In this document: piece after piece, positions 1-7,178 of the stretch
How the letters are laid out: each line of letters starts with the position of its first letter
How positions within the stretch are numbered: position 1 is the stretch's first letter
Origin: DASPTT01 sp035623275
GTDB lineage: Bacteria > Actinomycetota > Acidimicrobiia > Acidimicrobiales > UBA8190
Assembly (NCBI GenBank): GCA_035623275.1
Contig: DASPTT010000121.1
Span: 1 to 25,511, forward strand
DNA length: 25,511 bases
Direction: 5' to 3'
The notes under the pieces: model-generated
The model's input: only the letters and a program-made list of their open reading frames with translations
Databases searched by the model: none
Told to the model about the DNA's origin: nothing
Made by a program: the position numbers and the translations under genes

Positions 1-30
1 GAGGCGCGACGCGGCCAGCAGCGGCTGCGC

Positions 31-978
31 TCAGGTGCCGACCAACTGCGCGGCCCGCGTGGCAGCGGCGACGAGCCGGCGCGCGTCTTCGCCGCTCTCG
101 AGTGGCTGCAAGGTGGCGCACATCAGCAGGCCGCCGTCCACGGTGAACGCCCATCCGTCGCGCCCGGCGATGAACGCGGCCAGCGCCGGGCCGAGAGGTC
201 CGGATTGGTCGGGCACGAGTTCCTGCATCCCCCGCAGGACCTTGGAGCGCGAGCGTTTGGGGTGCTGGGCAATCGTGCAGTAGCCGTCGTCCAGCTCGGC
301 GAAGCCGCTCTTGGGCCCGTGGCCGAACAAGGACCTCTCCTCCGGGACGATCTGCACGCGGCCGGTGCCGGCACTGGACAGGCTGACCGCGCAGAAGGCC
401 GAGCCGATGTAGGCCAGGTCGGGCGTCGGGCCCCCGTACACGGTGCCCGAGTTGATCGGTAGCGACATGTAGCAGTTGCCCACGACGACCTCGGCGCCGT
501 CGACCTCGGCCCGGTAGCAATGCGTGAACCTCGGCGCGCGGCCCGGGACATAGGTCGGCCCGGAGGTGGCGTTCTCGACGTCGAAGTCGCGGAAGGCGCC
601 CCGGACCCGCTTGTCCGAGCTGAGAGTCGAGTGAAGCCGGCAGGTGAGGTTCCCGGCATACGGGCCGACGCTCACCGGCTGGGCCCTCGCTCGCAGTTGG
701 TCAGGCGACAGGCGCCCGGCCAGCGGGTGGTTCGCCGGCAAGACGCCGCCGAAGGGGAGACCTGGCGTCAGGACGGGGTCGGCCAACGGTCCCTGCCAGC
801 CATCCTCCAGGGCGACCTGCGCCAGCCCGGGAATGGGCTCCCTCTCCGCGGCGTACTCTGCTGCACGGACACCCTCGATCTTCCGTCGGCGCCGTCTCCT
901 GGTGGCCAGGTCGATCACCACGAGAATCAGGCTCAAGGTGATGGCTCCCGCGAGGATGAGTATGAAGGTCGGTGGCAT
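31..978 (-). CDS. Membrane-anchored hypothetical protein
   Basis: No family is recognised with confidence. The protein (about 315 residues from the ATG at 978) opens with one hydrophobic segment (about residues 4-24, FILILAGAITLSLILVVIDL) followed at once by a run of six or more basic residues (TRRRRRRK), so it is a single-pass protein anchored by its N-terminus, basic side probably cytoplasmic. The rest is soluble with several cysteines (in TCRLH, THCYRAE, GNCYMS, AFCAVS, GYCTIA, LLMCATL) spread through the chain. The C-terminal stretch GRDGWAFTVDGGLLMCATLQPLES resembles the closing strands of actinobacterial DUF3137-like proteins, but this is only an impression. A TTG at 993 would add five residues; the ATG is preferred although the GGGAGG before it is very close. 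It stands alone, same strand as the GMC gene but 200 bp downstream of it. Confidence 0.75.
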   Translation of the reverse strand: MPPTFILILAGAITLSLILVVIDLATRRRRRRKIEGVRAAEYAAEREPIPGLAQVALEDGWQGPLADPVLTPGLPFGGVLPANHPLAGRLSPDQLRARAQPVSVGPYAGNLTCRLHSTLSSDKRVRGAFRDFDVENATSGPTYVPGRAPRFTHCYRAEVDGAEVVVGNCYMSLPINSGTVYGGPTPDLAYIGSAFCAVSLSSAGTGRVQIVPEERSLFGHGPKSGFAELDDGYCTIAQHPKRSRSKVLRGMQELVPDQSGPLGPALAAFIAGRDGWAFTVDGGLLMCATLQPLESGEDARRLVAAATRAAQLVGT

Positions 979-1194
979 CACCCTCCCGTCCAATCCTTGT
1001 CGCAGGACGCGTGAGCCCGGAGCGTAGCGAAGGCCATACGGCTACCCGATTGGCAATGCGCGGCCGGAGCGATTTCAGCTCTCCGACCTGGCCTTGGCCT
1101 GCATCCCAGGTGGGCGCGCCTCCCGGCGATTGCGACTCGTCTCGCGCCTTGGGGTCGTTGCTTAGTGCCAGGTCTTATGCGCTCCCCCGCGCCG

Positions 1195-2706
1195 TTACGC
1201 GCCTCGGAGCCACCGTGCGATGTGTTCGGCCAGCATGATGGTCGGCAGGTTGGTGGTCGCGGTTGGGATGGTCGGCATGACCGAGGCGTCGGTGATCGTG
1301 AGACCGTCAATGCCGTACACCGAACCACGTGCGTCGGTGACCGCGCCGTGGTCGGGATCTGGACCCATGGCGCAGGTGCCCACAGGATGGTGGTAGGTCG
1401 ACACGGCGTTGCGGACCCACTCCGCGAGCGCGGCGCGGTCGTCGGTCGTCACTGACGGTCCAGGTGAGAGCTCGGGGCCGGCCGTGATCGCGGCGACGGG
1501 TTGGCTCTGTGCGAGTCGGCGTACTTCCGCGAAGGCGTCGAGCATGCACTTGAGGTCATCGGCATCCTCGAGGTGGGCGGGATGGATTCGGGGTGGGTCG
1601 CTCGGATCGGCGGAAGCCAGGCGAACCCAGCCACGTGATCGGGGTGCCATGAGGCCGGCCACGATGCCGAACACGGCGCCGCTCGGGCTCTGGTCCGACC
1701 CGACGTCGAACGGGCCCGCACAGAACAGCAGCAGGTCGGGAGGTCCGGCGAGGTCCGCCGAGTGGGAATGGAAGCTGACATGAGCTTGGAAGCGGCTCGG
1801 GCCCGGAGACGGGCGAGTCGGAAGGTCGACGGAGAGCAACGGGTGGTCGCTGAGGTTCCTTCCGACACCGGGGAGATCCACCACGGGTGTGATCCCGAGC
1901 GCACGTAGCTCGTCGGCCCGGCCGATGCCCGAGCGCGCAAGGATCATGGGGCTGGCGTAGGTTCCAGCGGCGAGGACGACTCGGTCCGCCTCGACAACCG
2001 TTCCGTCGAGGAGACGGATCCCCGTCGCACGCGATCCCGAGCACGCCACCTGTGAAACGACGGTCTCCGGACAGAGGGTCAGGTTCGGGCGTGCCCGGGC
2101 CTGGGCGAGGTAGGTGACCGCGGTGCTCATCCGCATCCCCTCGCGGGCATTGCGTGGTGTCGGGCCGGCACCGATCGCACCCGGTCGATTGTGGTCCTCG
2201 ACATAACGATGACCCGAGCCGACGGCTCCATCGAGGAACGCCGCTTGGGCGCGGTTCAGCTCGCTGGGTGGGTGACGGCGAATTGGAATCGCGCCATTCG
2301 AACCGTGCCACTGGTCCTGGAAGTCCTCGTCGCTCTCGAGCCGGCGGAAGTCGTCGAGGACGTCGACGAAGCTCCAGCCTGGATTGCCCAACGCCTCCCA
2401 GCCGTCGTAGTCGGCGGGCGCGCCCCGCAATGCGAAGCATGCGTTGGTGGCCGAGCACCCGCCCATGATTCGCGCTCGCGGCAGCTGGATCCCCCGGCCA
2501 AACTCCGCGTCGGCCGTGTAGCCCCAATCGTGATCGACGGTGGGCTCGGACGAGTCGAGGACATCGCGCGGCAGCATGCCGACATCGCGGTGATCAGGCC
2601 CGGCCTCGACGAGCAGCACGGTCCGATTGCGGTCCTCACTCAGCCTGTTGGCGAGAACGCAGCCGGCAGAGCCACCACCGACAATGACGATGTCGTATCT
2701 CACCAC
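1195..2706 (-). CDS. GMC-family FAD-dependent oxidoreductase
   Basis: A flavin enzyme of the glucose-methanol-choline family, which oxidises an alcohol group using FAD; substrates in the family include choline, other primary alcohols and sugars, and this one cannot be assigned. The N-terminus carries the Rossmann dinucleotide motif (YDIVIVGGGSAGCVLANRLS) and the following acidic turn (LLVEAGP). The GMC signature GGCSATNA lies about residue 85, and DRVVLAAGTYASPMILARSGIG is the second family signature. The C-terminus holds the active-site pair: His in TYHHPVGTCAMGP and Asn in TATTNLPTIM. About 503 residues, normal for a soluble bacterial member. The frame is open to an ATG at 2748, but the Rossmann strand begins right after two GTG codons (2706 and 2703), so the start is set there; no clear ribosome site supports either choice. 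No electron-acceptor or aldehyde dehydrogenase partner lies beside it. Confidence 0.92.
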   Translation of the reverse strand: MVRYDIVIVGGGSAGCVLANRLSEDRNRTVLLVEAGPDHRDVGMLPRDVLDSSEPTVDHDWGYTADAEFGRGIQLPRARIMGGCSATNACFALRGAPADYDGWEALGNPGWSFVDVLDDFRRLESDEDFQDQWHGSNGAIPIRRHPPSELNRAQAAFLDGAVGSGHRYVEDHNRPGAIGAGPTPRNAREGMRMSTAVTYLAQARARPNLTLCPETVVSQVACSGSRATGIRLLDGTVVEADRVVLAAGTYASPMILARSGIGRADELRALGITPVVDLPGVGRNLSDHPLLSVDLPTRPSPGPSRFQAHVSFHSHSADLAGPPDLLLFCAGPFDVGSDQSPSGAVFGIVAGLMAPRSRGWVRLASADPSDPPRIHPAHLEDADDLKCMLDAFAEVRRLAQSQPVAAITAGPELSPGPSVTTDDRAALAEWVRNAVSTYHHPVGTCAMGPDPDHGAVTDARGSVYGIDGLTITDASVMPTIPTATTNLPTIMLAEHIARWLRGA

Positions 2707-3218
2707 CGCAGGGTAACCCAGTAACCGAGAAGCTCGACCAGTACGCATGATCGCAATTCCCGGCTGGATCGTGTATCGGGATGTGGCACCCTGGATGTGC
2801 CGGTCGACCCAAATCGCCGCTGGGGTGGCGTTAGGCCCGCGGTGCGGAGCTAGGCCTCCATGGTCCTGCCGTCGTTGACGGCACCACTCGGTCTTCGGGC
2901 ATCGGAGGAGTCACGACGACAAGCTTCGCGGGCGGGTCCCCGACCCACCCGAGGATCACAGGCGCATGGCTCTTGGCTTTCCGGTTCCAGCCTCTGACTG
3001 CTCTCTCCAGATACACGATGTCCCTGCCCCCGTCCGTCAGGACGCCTGACCGGCTCTGCTGAGGCAATGGTGGGTCAAAGGAATCAACCCCGGGTCACAG
3101 GGCTCTCAACTTTGCGCCAACGACCCGTCGTCCGAACCGCACCATAAGAGCCGACGTGCCGCAGGGGCGCGAGCGACGGCACCCTGAGGTCAAGGGCGCC
3201 GTCGCTCGCGTGGAGCCA
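2707..3218. other. Intergenic stretch, no supported gene
   Basis: About 0.5 kb between the GMC gene and the beta-propeller gene. It holds a minus-strand open frame of 78 codons (2831-3067) whose predicted protein has a plausible middle (SHAPVILGWVGDPPAKLVVVTPP) but a low-complexity tail, no recognisable domain and no clear ribosome site. It could be a small hypothetical gene or a decayed remnant. The right end holds the hairpin at 3168-3210 described separately. Confidence 0.4.
3168..3210 (-). terminator. Hairpin after the beta-propeller gene
   Basis: Perfect 13-bp inverted repeat (3168-3180 CGCGAGCGACGGC with 3198-3210), with four further pairs inside it (3182-3185 with 3193-3196) beyond one mismatch. 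It starts 8 bp past the stop codon of the gene that ends at 3219. There is no T-run on the minus strand, so it fits the U-poor intrinsic terminators or 3'-end stabilising hairpins common in high-GC genomes. Confidence 0.7.
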
Positions 3219-4364
3219 TCAGAAGGCGACGATGCCCTCGCCCCCCACCGCACCGGCCACGGTCACGGATCCGATCCCGGCCAACGATCCGTTGGCGTTG
3301 ACCTGGAACCCATCGACGATCCCATTGCCTCCGGTCTGGACATAGAGGAACTGTCCGCCAACCGAGGCGGAGGCGTCGACCGTTCCGGGGTCAGTGGCTG
3401 TCGTCGGCGCAAGGAGGGTGAGCTGGCCATTGGGGGCCTCCTCATATCCGCTCACGGTCGCGCTCCCGGCATTGGACGCGTAGAAGTACCCCTGCGCCTG
3501 GGCGACCCAGCACGTCGCCGCCTGGCCTGTTCCCACCGAATCGATGAGGGACACGGTCCCATTTGGACTGAGCGTGAAGGTGGCCAATGAGTCGTTCCCG
3601 GCGTTAGCGATGACGAGGTGGCCGGCGCCGTCGAACGAAATGGCGAAGGGGACCGTACCTGGCTCGACGTTGACCACCGGTGCGGACGACAGGTAACCGA
3701 AGAAGCCGACCCTGAAGACATCGATGTCGCTGCCGTTGGCCTTGGTCGTCACGATCAACTGGGAGCCGTCGGGCGAGAAGGCGACCTGGCCGGGCGTGTT
3801 GACGAACTGGGGCGTTGCCAAGGGGTTGAGCCCCAAAGGTCGGTTCGAGCCCGGAATCGGGAACAGGCGTCCGGCGAAGGCGACATATCCCTGGACGCTC
3901 CCGCCGTTCTCGGCGTTCAAGACGTAGACCAGGTTGCCGTGGACCGCCACGCTGACGGGGAACGTGCCACCGGAGCTGAGCACCTGGCGAAGCGTGAGCT
4001 GGTCGCCGCGGACCGAGAAGACCGACACGGTGTTACTACCGGCGTTCACGGCGTAGAGCAGGGCGTGGTCCCGGTCGTAGGTGAGCGAACCCTGGGAGGC
4101 CAGGTGGTCGACCACCGAGCCGTTGAGCTGCCCGCCCAGTCCGCCGGTGTTGTAGGTGTCGGCCAGGCTGAGGCTGCCGTCATCGGCGCGGTCGTAGGCG
4201 ACGACCTGGTTGCCGGCGGTGTTGTCGGTCTGGACGAAGACGACGTGGTCGCCCCCGAAATGCGGCTCTGCAAGCCCTTCGGCTCCAGCCGCGACCGGTG
4301 CGACCCAGGCAGAGAGCCCCAGGACGGCACCGGCCCCCACGGCCAGTCGGATGATTCTCCTCAT
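3219..4364 (-). CDS. Secreted seven-bladed beta-propeller protein (lactonase/YncE-like)
   Basis: The 381-residue protein starts with a Sec signal peptide (MRRIIRLAVGAGAVLGLSAWVAPVAAGA, likely cut after AGA), so it is exported and has no membrane anchor. The mature part is built of seven similar blades, each carrying a strand pair of the form NxVxxYxxxxxGxLxL: NQVVAYDRADDGSLSL, NTVSVFSVRGDQLTL, GSVQGYVAFAGRLFPI, SDIDVFRVGFFGYLSS, DSLATFTLSPNGTVSL, ATVSGYEEAPNGQLTL and GIVDGFQVNANGSLAG. This is the 6-phosphogluconolactonase-like/YVTN propeller fold. Because it is secreted it is not expected to be the pentose-phosphate enzyme; a binding or scaffold role is more likely. The start at 4364 is chosen because AAAGGAG lies 6 bases upstream and the signal peptide begins there; the frame extends to 4502 without coding character. 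It diverges from the ECF sigma gene, which may control it. Confidence 0.9.
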   Translation of the reverse strand: MRRIIRLAVGAGAVLGLSAWVAPVAAGAEGLAEPHFGGDHVVFVQTDNTAGNQVVAYDRADDGSLSLADTYNTGGLGGQLNGSVVDHLASQGSLTYDRDHALLYAVNAGSNTVSVFSVRGDQLTLRQVLSSGGTFPVSVAVHGNLVYVLNAENGGSVQGYVAFAGRLFPIPGSNRPLGLNPLATPQFVNTPGQVAFSPDGSQLIVTTKANGSDIDVFRVGFFGYLSSAPVVNVEPGTVPFAISFDGAGHLVIANAGNDSLATFTLSPNGTVSLIDSVGTGQAATCWVAQAQGYFYASNAGSATVSGYEEAPNGQLTLLAPTTATDPGTVDASASVGGQFLYVQTGGNGIVDGFQVNANGSLAGIGSVTVAGAVGGEGIVAF

Positions 4365-4403
4365 CGTGTCTCCTTTGCGCGACGGGTATTGCCACCGAAC
4401 ACA

Positions 4404-4497
4404 GTCCCGAGCACGGTGCGGTGCGTTACACCGCATCCACGGGAGCCGCGCTCGGGACGCCTTCCGTAACGAATCCCGAGACAGTGCGGACGGAAGG
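4404..4497. repeat. Nested inverted repeats in divergent promoter region
   Basis: The 221-bp gap between the secreted propeller gene and the ECF sigma gene holds three inverted repeats: outer arms 4404-4412 (GTCCCGAGC) with 4450-4458; inside them a 7-bp hairpin 4417-4423 (TGCGGTG) with 4429-4435, loop CGTTA; and to the right 8-bp arms 4460-4467 (CCTTCCGT) with 4490-4497. A direct repeat, TCCCGAGCACGGTGCGG near 4405 and TCCCGAGACAGTGCGG near 4474, overlaps them. This looks like an operator region for the flanking genes; which protein binds is unknown. Confidence 0.55.
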
Positions 4498-4549
4498 GGC
4501 ATGTCCAGGAAGTTGGTCCCTGCGAGGAACGTAGCGAGCGCCCCACGCG

Positions 4550-4566
4550 GCCCCGAACGGGGCTTT
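4550..4566 (+). terminator. Small GC hairpin with TTT before the sigma gene
   Basis: GCCCC-GAAC-GGGGC followed by TTT ends 19 bases before the GTG start of the ECF sigma gene. It could terminate stray plus-strand reading or act in the leader of the sigma mRNA; the stem is only 5 bp, so this is tentative. Confidence 0.3.
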
Positions 4567-4585
4567 CCCGCCTACGCTTCGGGCT

Positions 4586-5173
4586 GTGGACGACGATGTT
4601 GAGTTGCTGTCGCGCTTGCGCGCGGGCGACGAAGAGGCGTTCGTGATGCTGGTGGCCCGCTACCAACAGCCCATGCTGCGCCTGGCTCGTTCCATGGTCC
4701 CTACCCAGGCCGTGGCTGAAGAGGTAGTTCAGGACACCTGGATGGGTGTCGTCCGCGGCATCGAGCGGTTCGAAGGCCGCGCCTCGTTCAAGACCTGGTT
4801 GTATCGGATCCTCGCCAATCGGGCACGTTCGGCCTGCCCCCGGGAGCACGAGCACACCCCGTTCGAGTCGCTGCACGCCGTCGACCCGCTGCGCTTCGAC
4901 GCCCAGGGCCAATGGGCCGATCCTCTCGATCGGTGGACCGAGGAAAGCGACGACCGCCTCGAGGCCGCCACCTGGGCGCCGATCCTCAAGTCCGGCCTCG
5001 ACGCCCTTCCTCCCCGCCAGCGCGAGGTGGTCGTGCTCCGCGACCTCGAGGGGCTCTCGAGCGACGAGGTATGCGCCGTGCTCGGCATTAGCGGCGGCAA
5101 CCAGCGGATCTTGTTGCACCGGGGCCGGAGTCGCCTGCGCGAGATCCTCGAAGCCGAGTTGCGTAAGGTCTGA
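4586..5173 (+). CDS. ECF-family RNA polymerase sigma factor
   Basis: A 195-residue extracytoplasmic-function sigma factor that directs RNA polymerase to a small regulon. Region 2 is at about residues 20-90: FVMLVARYQQPMLRLARSMV, the 2.2 helix AEEVVQDTWMGVVRGIERFEG and the 2.3/2.4 segment ASFKTWLYRILANRARSA. A linker rich in charged residues follows, then region 4 (about 135-190) with LDALPPRQREVVVLRDLEGLSSDEVCAVLGISGGNQRILLHRGRSRLR, the usual helix-turn-helix. It lacks the C-terminal extensions seen in some actinobacterial ECF groups. The start is GTG at 4586, immediately giving DDDVELLSRLRAGDEEAF, the usual ECF opening. The anti-sigma gene follows after 2 bp, so the two are co-transcribed and probably translationally coupled. 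No convincing GGAAC/CGT self-promoter was found. Confidence 0.95.
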   Translation: MDDDVELLSRLRAGDEEAFVMLVARYQQPMLRLARSMVPTQAVAEEVVQDTWMGVVRGIERFEGRASFKTWLYRILANRARSACPREHEHTPFESLHAVDPLRFDAQGQWADPLDRWTEESDDRLEAATWAPILKSGLDALPPRQREVVVLRDLEGLSSDEVCAVLGISGGNQRILLHRGRSRLREILEAELRKV

Positions 5174-5175
5174 GC

Positions 5176-5430
5176 GTGCTGTCGTTGCGACGCAGGGACA
5201 TCGTGTGCCAGCAGGCGGTCGAGCTGGTCACCGACTATCTCGAAGGGGCGCTTTCACGACGCGATCGCCGCCGCTTCGAGAGGCATCTCCGTGCGTGCCC
5301 GAACTGCACTGGCTATCTGGAGCAGATCAAGATGACCATCGAGCTGACCGGTGAGATCGAGCCCGACGACCTGAGCCCGCGGGCAAAAGCGGACCTCACC
5401 GAGCTGTACCGACGCTGGCGATCCGAGTAA
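5176..5430 (+). CDS. Soluble zinc-binding anti-sigma factor (ZAS, zf-HC2)
   Basis: An 84-residue partner that should bind and silence the ECF sigma factor encoded just upstream. It carries the zinc anti-sigma signature: Cys11 (IVCQQAVELVTDYLEG), then His37-x3-Cys41-x2-Cys44 (HLRACPNC). There is no transmembrane segment, so it acts in the cytoplasm, unlike membrane anti-sigma factors. From memory, the numbering of the four ligands matches that of the redox switch protein RsrA, in which zinc loss and a disulfide release the sigma factor; whether this protein senses oxidation is inference, since non-redox members share the motif. The GTG start lies 2 bp after the sigma stop. It ends 17 bp from the convergent SnoaL-like gene. 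Confidence 0.9.
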   Translation: MLSLRRRDIVCQQAVELVTDYLEGALSRRDRRRFERHLRACPNCTGYLEQIKMTIELTGEIEPDDLSPRAKADLTELYRRWRSE

Positions 5431-5447
5431 CACCTGTATTCGTCACA

Positions 5448-6065
5448 TCAAGGTCCACGATCGGTTCCGTATCGCAGCGCGTTCCGAAACCGCGCCCGGA
5501 TGGACTCGGGGACCTCGTCGAGCGCCGTCAACTCCATCCTGACGATCTGGCTGCCGCGAAAGTGGAAGCGGTGGGATACCGCGACAGGGGGACCTAGGGG
5601 CGCACCGCTGTCCAGGTCGTAGACCTCTTGGAAGGCCACGGCAATGACACAGTCGCCGACCTCGACGAGATCCTGGGCGCGAGCCGTCGGGGTCGCCACG
5701 TCGAACTGGCTAGACCAATAGGCACGGAGGGCTTCTCGCCCATGGAGCGTCGAATTGCGGATGGCGTCGGGCCACTCCACATCGGGGTCGACCAACTCGA
5801 GCACGCCTTCGATGTCTCCCGCGTTGAACCTCTCGTACGCGCTGCGCACGACGGTGATTCGGTCGACCGGTCGATCGGTACCCGGCCGGGCCCACCGCGC
5901 GGTCCCATCGGCACTGTGAACCCGCACAAGGCCGGCCGCCGTCGCGACCTCCTGGACGGTGCCCAGGGCCACCACGACCTCCAGGAAGGTGCCGTCCCCG
6001 TAGGCGATCGTCGCCTTGTCGCCCTCACGCCACACGATGCCACGAAGCTCGTGCCATGCGGCCAT
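5448..6065 (-). CDS. SnoaL/NTF2-like protein with extra N-terminal segment
   Basis: A 205-residue protein. Residues about 70-195 form an NTF2/SnoaL-like alpha+beta barrel: VVRSAYERFNAGDIEGVLELVDPDVEWPD, then STLHGREALRAYWSSQF and VEVGDCVIAVAFQEVYDLDSG...VSHRFHFRGSQIVRMELTALDE, a sequence order typical of the family. Ahead of it lies a small beta-rich segment (MAAWHELRGIVWREGDKATIAYGDGTFLEVVVALG) ending in a linker, not part of the usual fold. Family members include isomerases, cyclases, dehydratases and non-catalytic ligand-binding proteins, and the function here is unknown. It is a single gene, convergent with the anti-sigma gene and divergent from the response regulator at 6192. Confidence 0.85.
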   Translation of the reverse strand: MAAWHELRGIVWREGDKATIAYGDGTFLEVVVALGTVQEVATAAGLVRVHSADGTARWARPGTDRPVDRITVVRSAYERFNAGDIEGVLELVDPDVEWPDAIRNSTLHGREALRAYWSSQFDVATPTARAQDLVEVGDCVIAVAFQEVYDLDSGAPLGPPVAVSHRFHFRGSQIVRMELTALDEVPESIRARFRNALRYGTDRGP

Positions 6066-6191
6066 ACCAGGGATCGTACCGACGCGTTGGCCGCAGCGGC
6101 GTGGAGTGAGGCCGGGAGAGCTCCGCCCAGGCGTGATGGGCTTCCGGTTGCTAACCTTTCCACGAGGGTTGGGGCGACAGAGGGGGGGACC

Positions 6192-6695
6192 TTGTCGCTA
6201 GCACTTGTTCTCAGACCGGCACGCGATCGCTGGGGAGATGGCGACGAGGTCGATCGTCCCGGCCCTCCCGATTCCACGCCCCGCCCAGCATCCGATCCCG
6301 AGGGTGCTCGGACGCCCGCACTGGTCACCTCGGTGTTAGTGGTGGACGACGACGATGACGTGCGCACGACACTTCAGGCCCTTCTCGAAACCGAAGGGCA
6401 CAGGGTCCTTGCTGCGAGCAATGGACGAGAGGCGCGTGCGCTGCTCGACCGCCACCACGTGGACGTGCTCGTGCTCGACCTCGCCATGGGACCGGGTGAC
6501 GGGCTGTGGCTCCTCGACAACCTCGGCCCACACTCGCCGGTGATCGTGGTGTACTCGGCTTTTGAGTACGTCACCGAGGCGCAGGTGCGGCGGCACGGCG
6601 GGAGCAAGATCTTCTCTTGCCTCCGCAAACCGGTCGCCCCGCTTCGGTTCCTTGACGTCGTCTCGGAAGCGGCCCGCAGAGGCACCGGAGTTTGA
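6192..6695 (+). CDS. Single-domain response regulator (CheY-like) with N-terminal tail
   Basis: A 167-residue protein with a disordered Pro/Asp/Arg-rich tail of about 45 residues followed by one receiver domain. Expected phosphorelay residues are present: acidic cluster Asp52-Asp54 (VLVVDDDDDV), acceptor Asp96 (VDVLVLDLAMG), Ser122 (VIVVYSAF) and Lys146 (CLRKPVAP). The usual MP after the acceptor is replaced by MG. There is no output domain, so it acts by protein contact. The TTG start at 6192 follows an AGAGGGGGGG ribosome site; no better start lies ahead of the receiver. No histidine kinase lies beside it. A second protein of the same layout starts at 8851. Confidence 0.87.
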   Translation: MSLALVLRPARDRWGDGDEVDRPGPPDSTPRPASDPEGARTPALVTSVLVVDDDDDVRTTLQALLETEGHRVLAASNGREARALLDRHHVDVLVLDLAMGPGDGLWLLDNLGPHSPVIVVYSAFEYVTEAQVRRHGGSKIFSCLRKPVAPLRFLDVVSEAARRGTGV

Positions 6696-7045
6696 CGGAC
6701 ACCGAGCCTCGGTCCACCTCGGTCCCCGGGATCACGGCCAGGTACCGGTCGTCGGCCTCGTGGATCCCGACGGCGTCGACGGGCGGCCCCGCCGAGCGTG
6801 GGAGACCGCCAGGAGGGCACCAGGAGGGCGCCAGGGCATGATGTGCGGGATGGAGCGCGCAAGGCCTCTCCCGGCGCAAGGCTCGGTGAGGCAGTTCCCG
6901 CACTTCGCGCGACGCATCCGCACGGCGGCCGAGCGGGTTCTTCTGGAAGAGGTCTCCGTCGAGGATCGGCCGTCGTCGTAGAGGACCGACCAGTCGTTGC
7001 TCGGAGGACCGATCAGCCCACCACCGTCGACGATCTCGGACGCGC

Positions 7046-7084
7046 CACGACCCGCGCCCCCCCGAAAGGCGGACGCGGGTCGTG
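7046..7084. terminator. 11-bp perfect hairpin in convergent region
   Basis: CACGACCCGCG (7046-7056) pairs perfectly with 7074-7084 around a 17-base loop that begins with a run of seven C. It lies about 95 bp beyond the SpaA-like gene stop on the minus strand and about 350 bp past the response regulator on the plus strand; it may serve as a bidirectional or backup terminator. Confidence 0.5.
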
Positions 7085-7123
7085 TGGAGCACCCCACGGG
7101 CCCCCGTCAAGGGACCCAGAAGC

Positions 7124-7167
7124 GGGTGACCGGCTCACCCCCGGCACGGGCGGACCCGTGCCGGGGG
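7124..7167 (-). terminator. Tandem hairpins after the SpaA-like gene
   Basis: A perfect 13-bp inverted repeat, CCCCCGGCACGGG (7138-7150) with 7155-7167 around the tetraloop CGGA, begins 11 bp past the minus-strand stop at 7179. A second short stem (GGGTGA 7124-7129 with TCACCC 7135-7140) overlaps its far arm, so the two are mutually exclusive. There is no T-run. This is probably the terminator of the surface-protein gene. Confidence 0.75.
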
Positions 7168-7178
7168 GCCGAGGTCAA

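Larger units (their letters stand above)
6696..7178. other. Convergent intergenic stretch with hairpins, no clear gene
   Basis: About 480 bp between the response regulator and the SpaA-like gene. Open frames exist on both strands, for instance minus 6732-7097 with a CGNC motif, and another minus frame with a protein-like stretch near 6700-6780, but none has a ribosome site, a domain or a consistent frame. A frameshifted remnant is possible. The right half holds three hairpins that are annotated separately. Confidence 0.4.

Noticed and set aside
2831..3067. A 78-codon minus-strand open frame as a real gene
   Set aside because: Part of it looks protein-like, but there is no ribosome site, domain or conserved start, so it is mentioned only in the intergenic entry.
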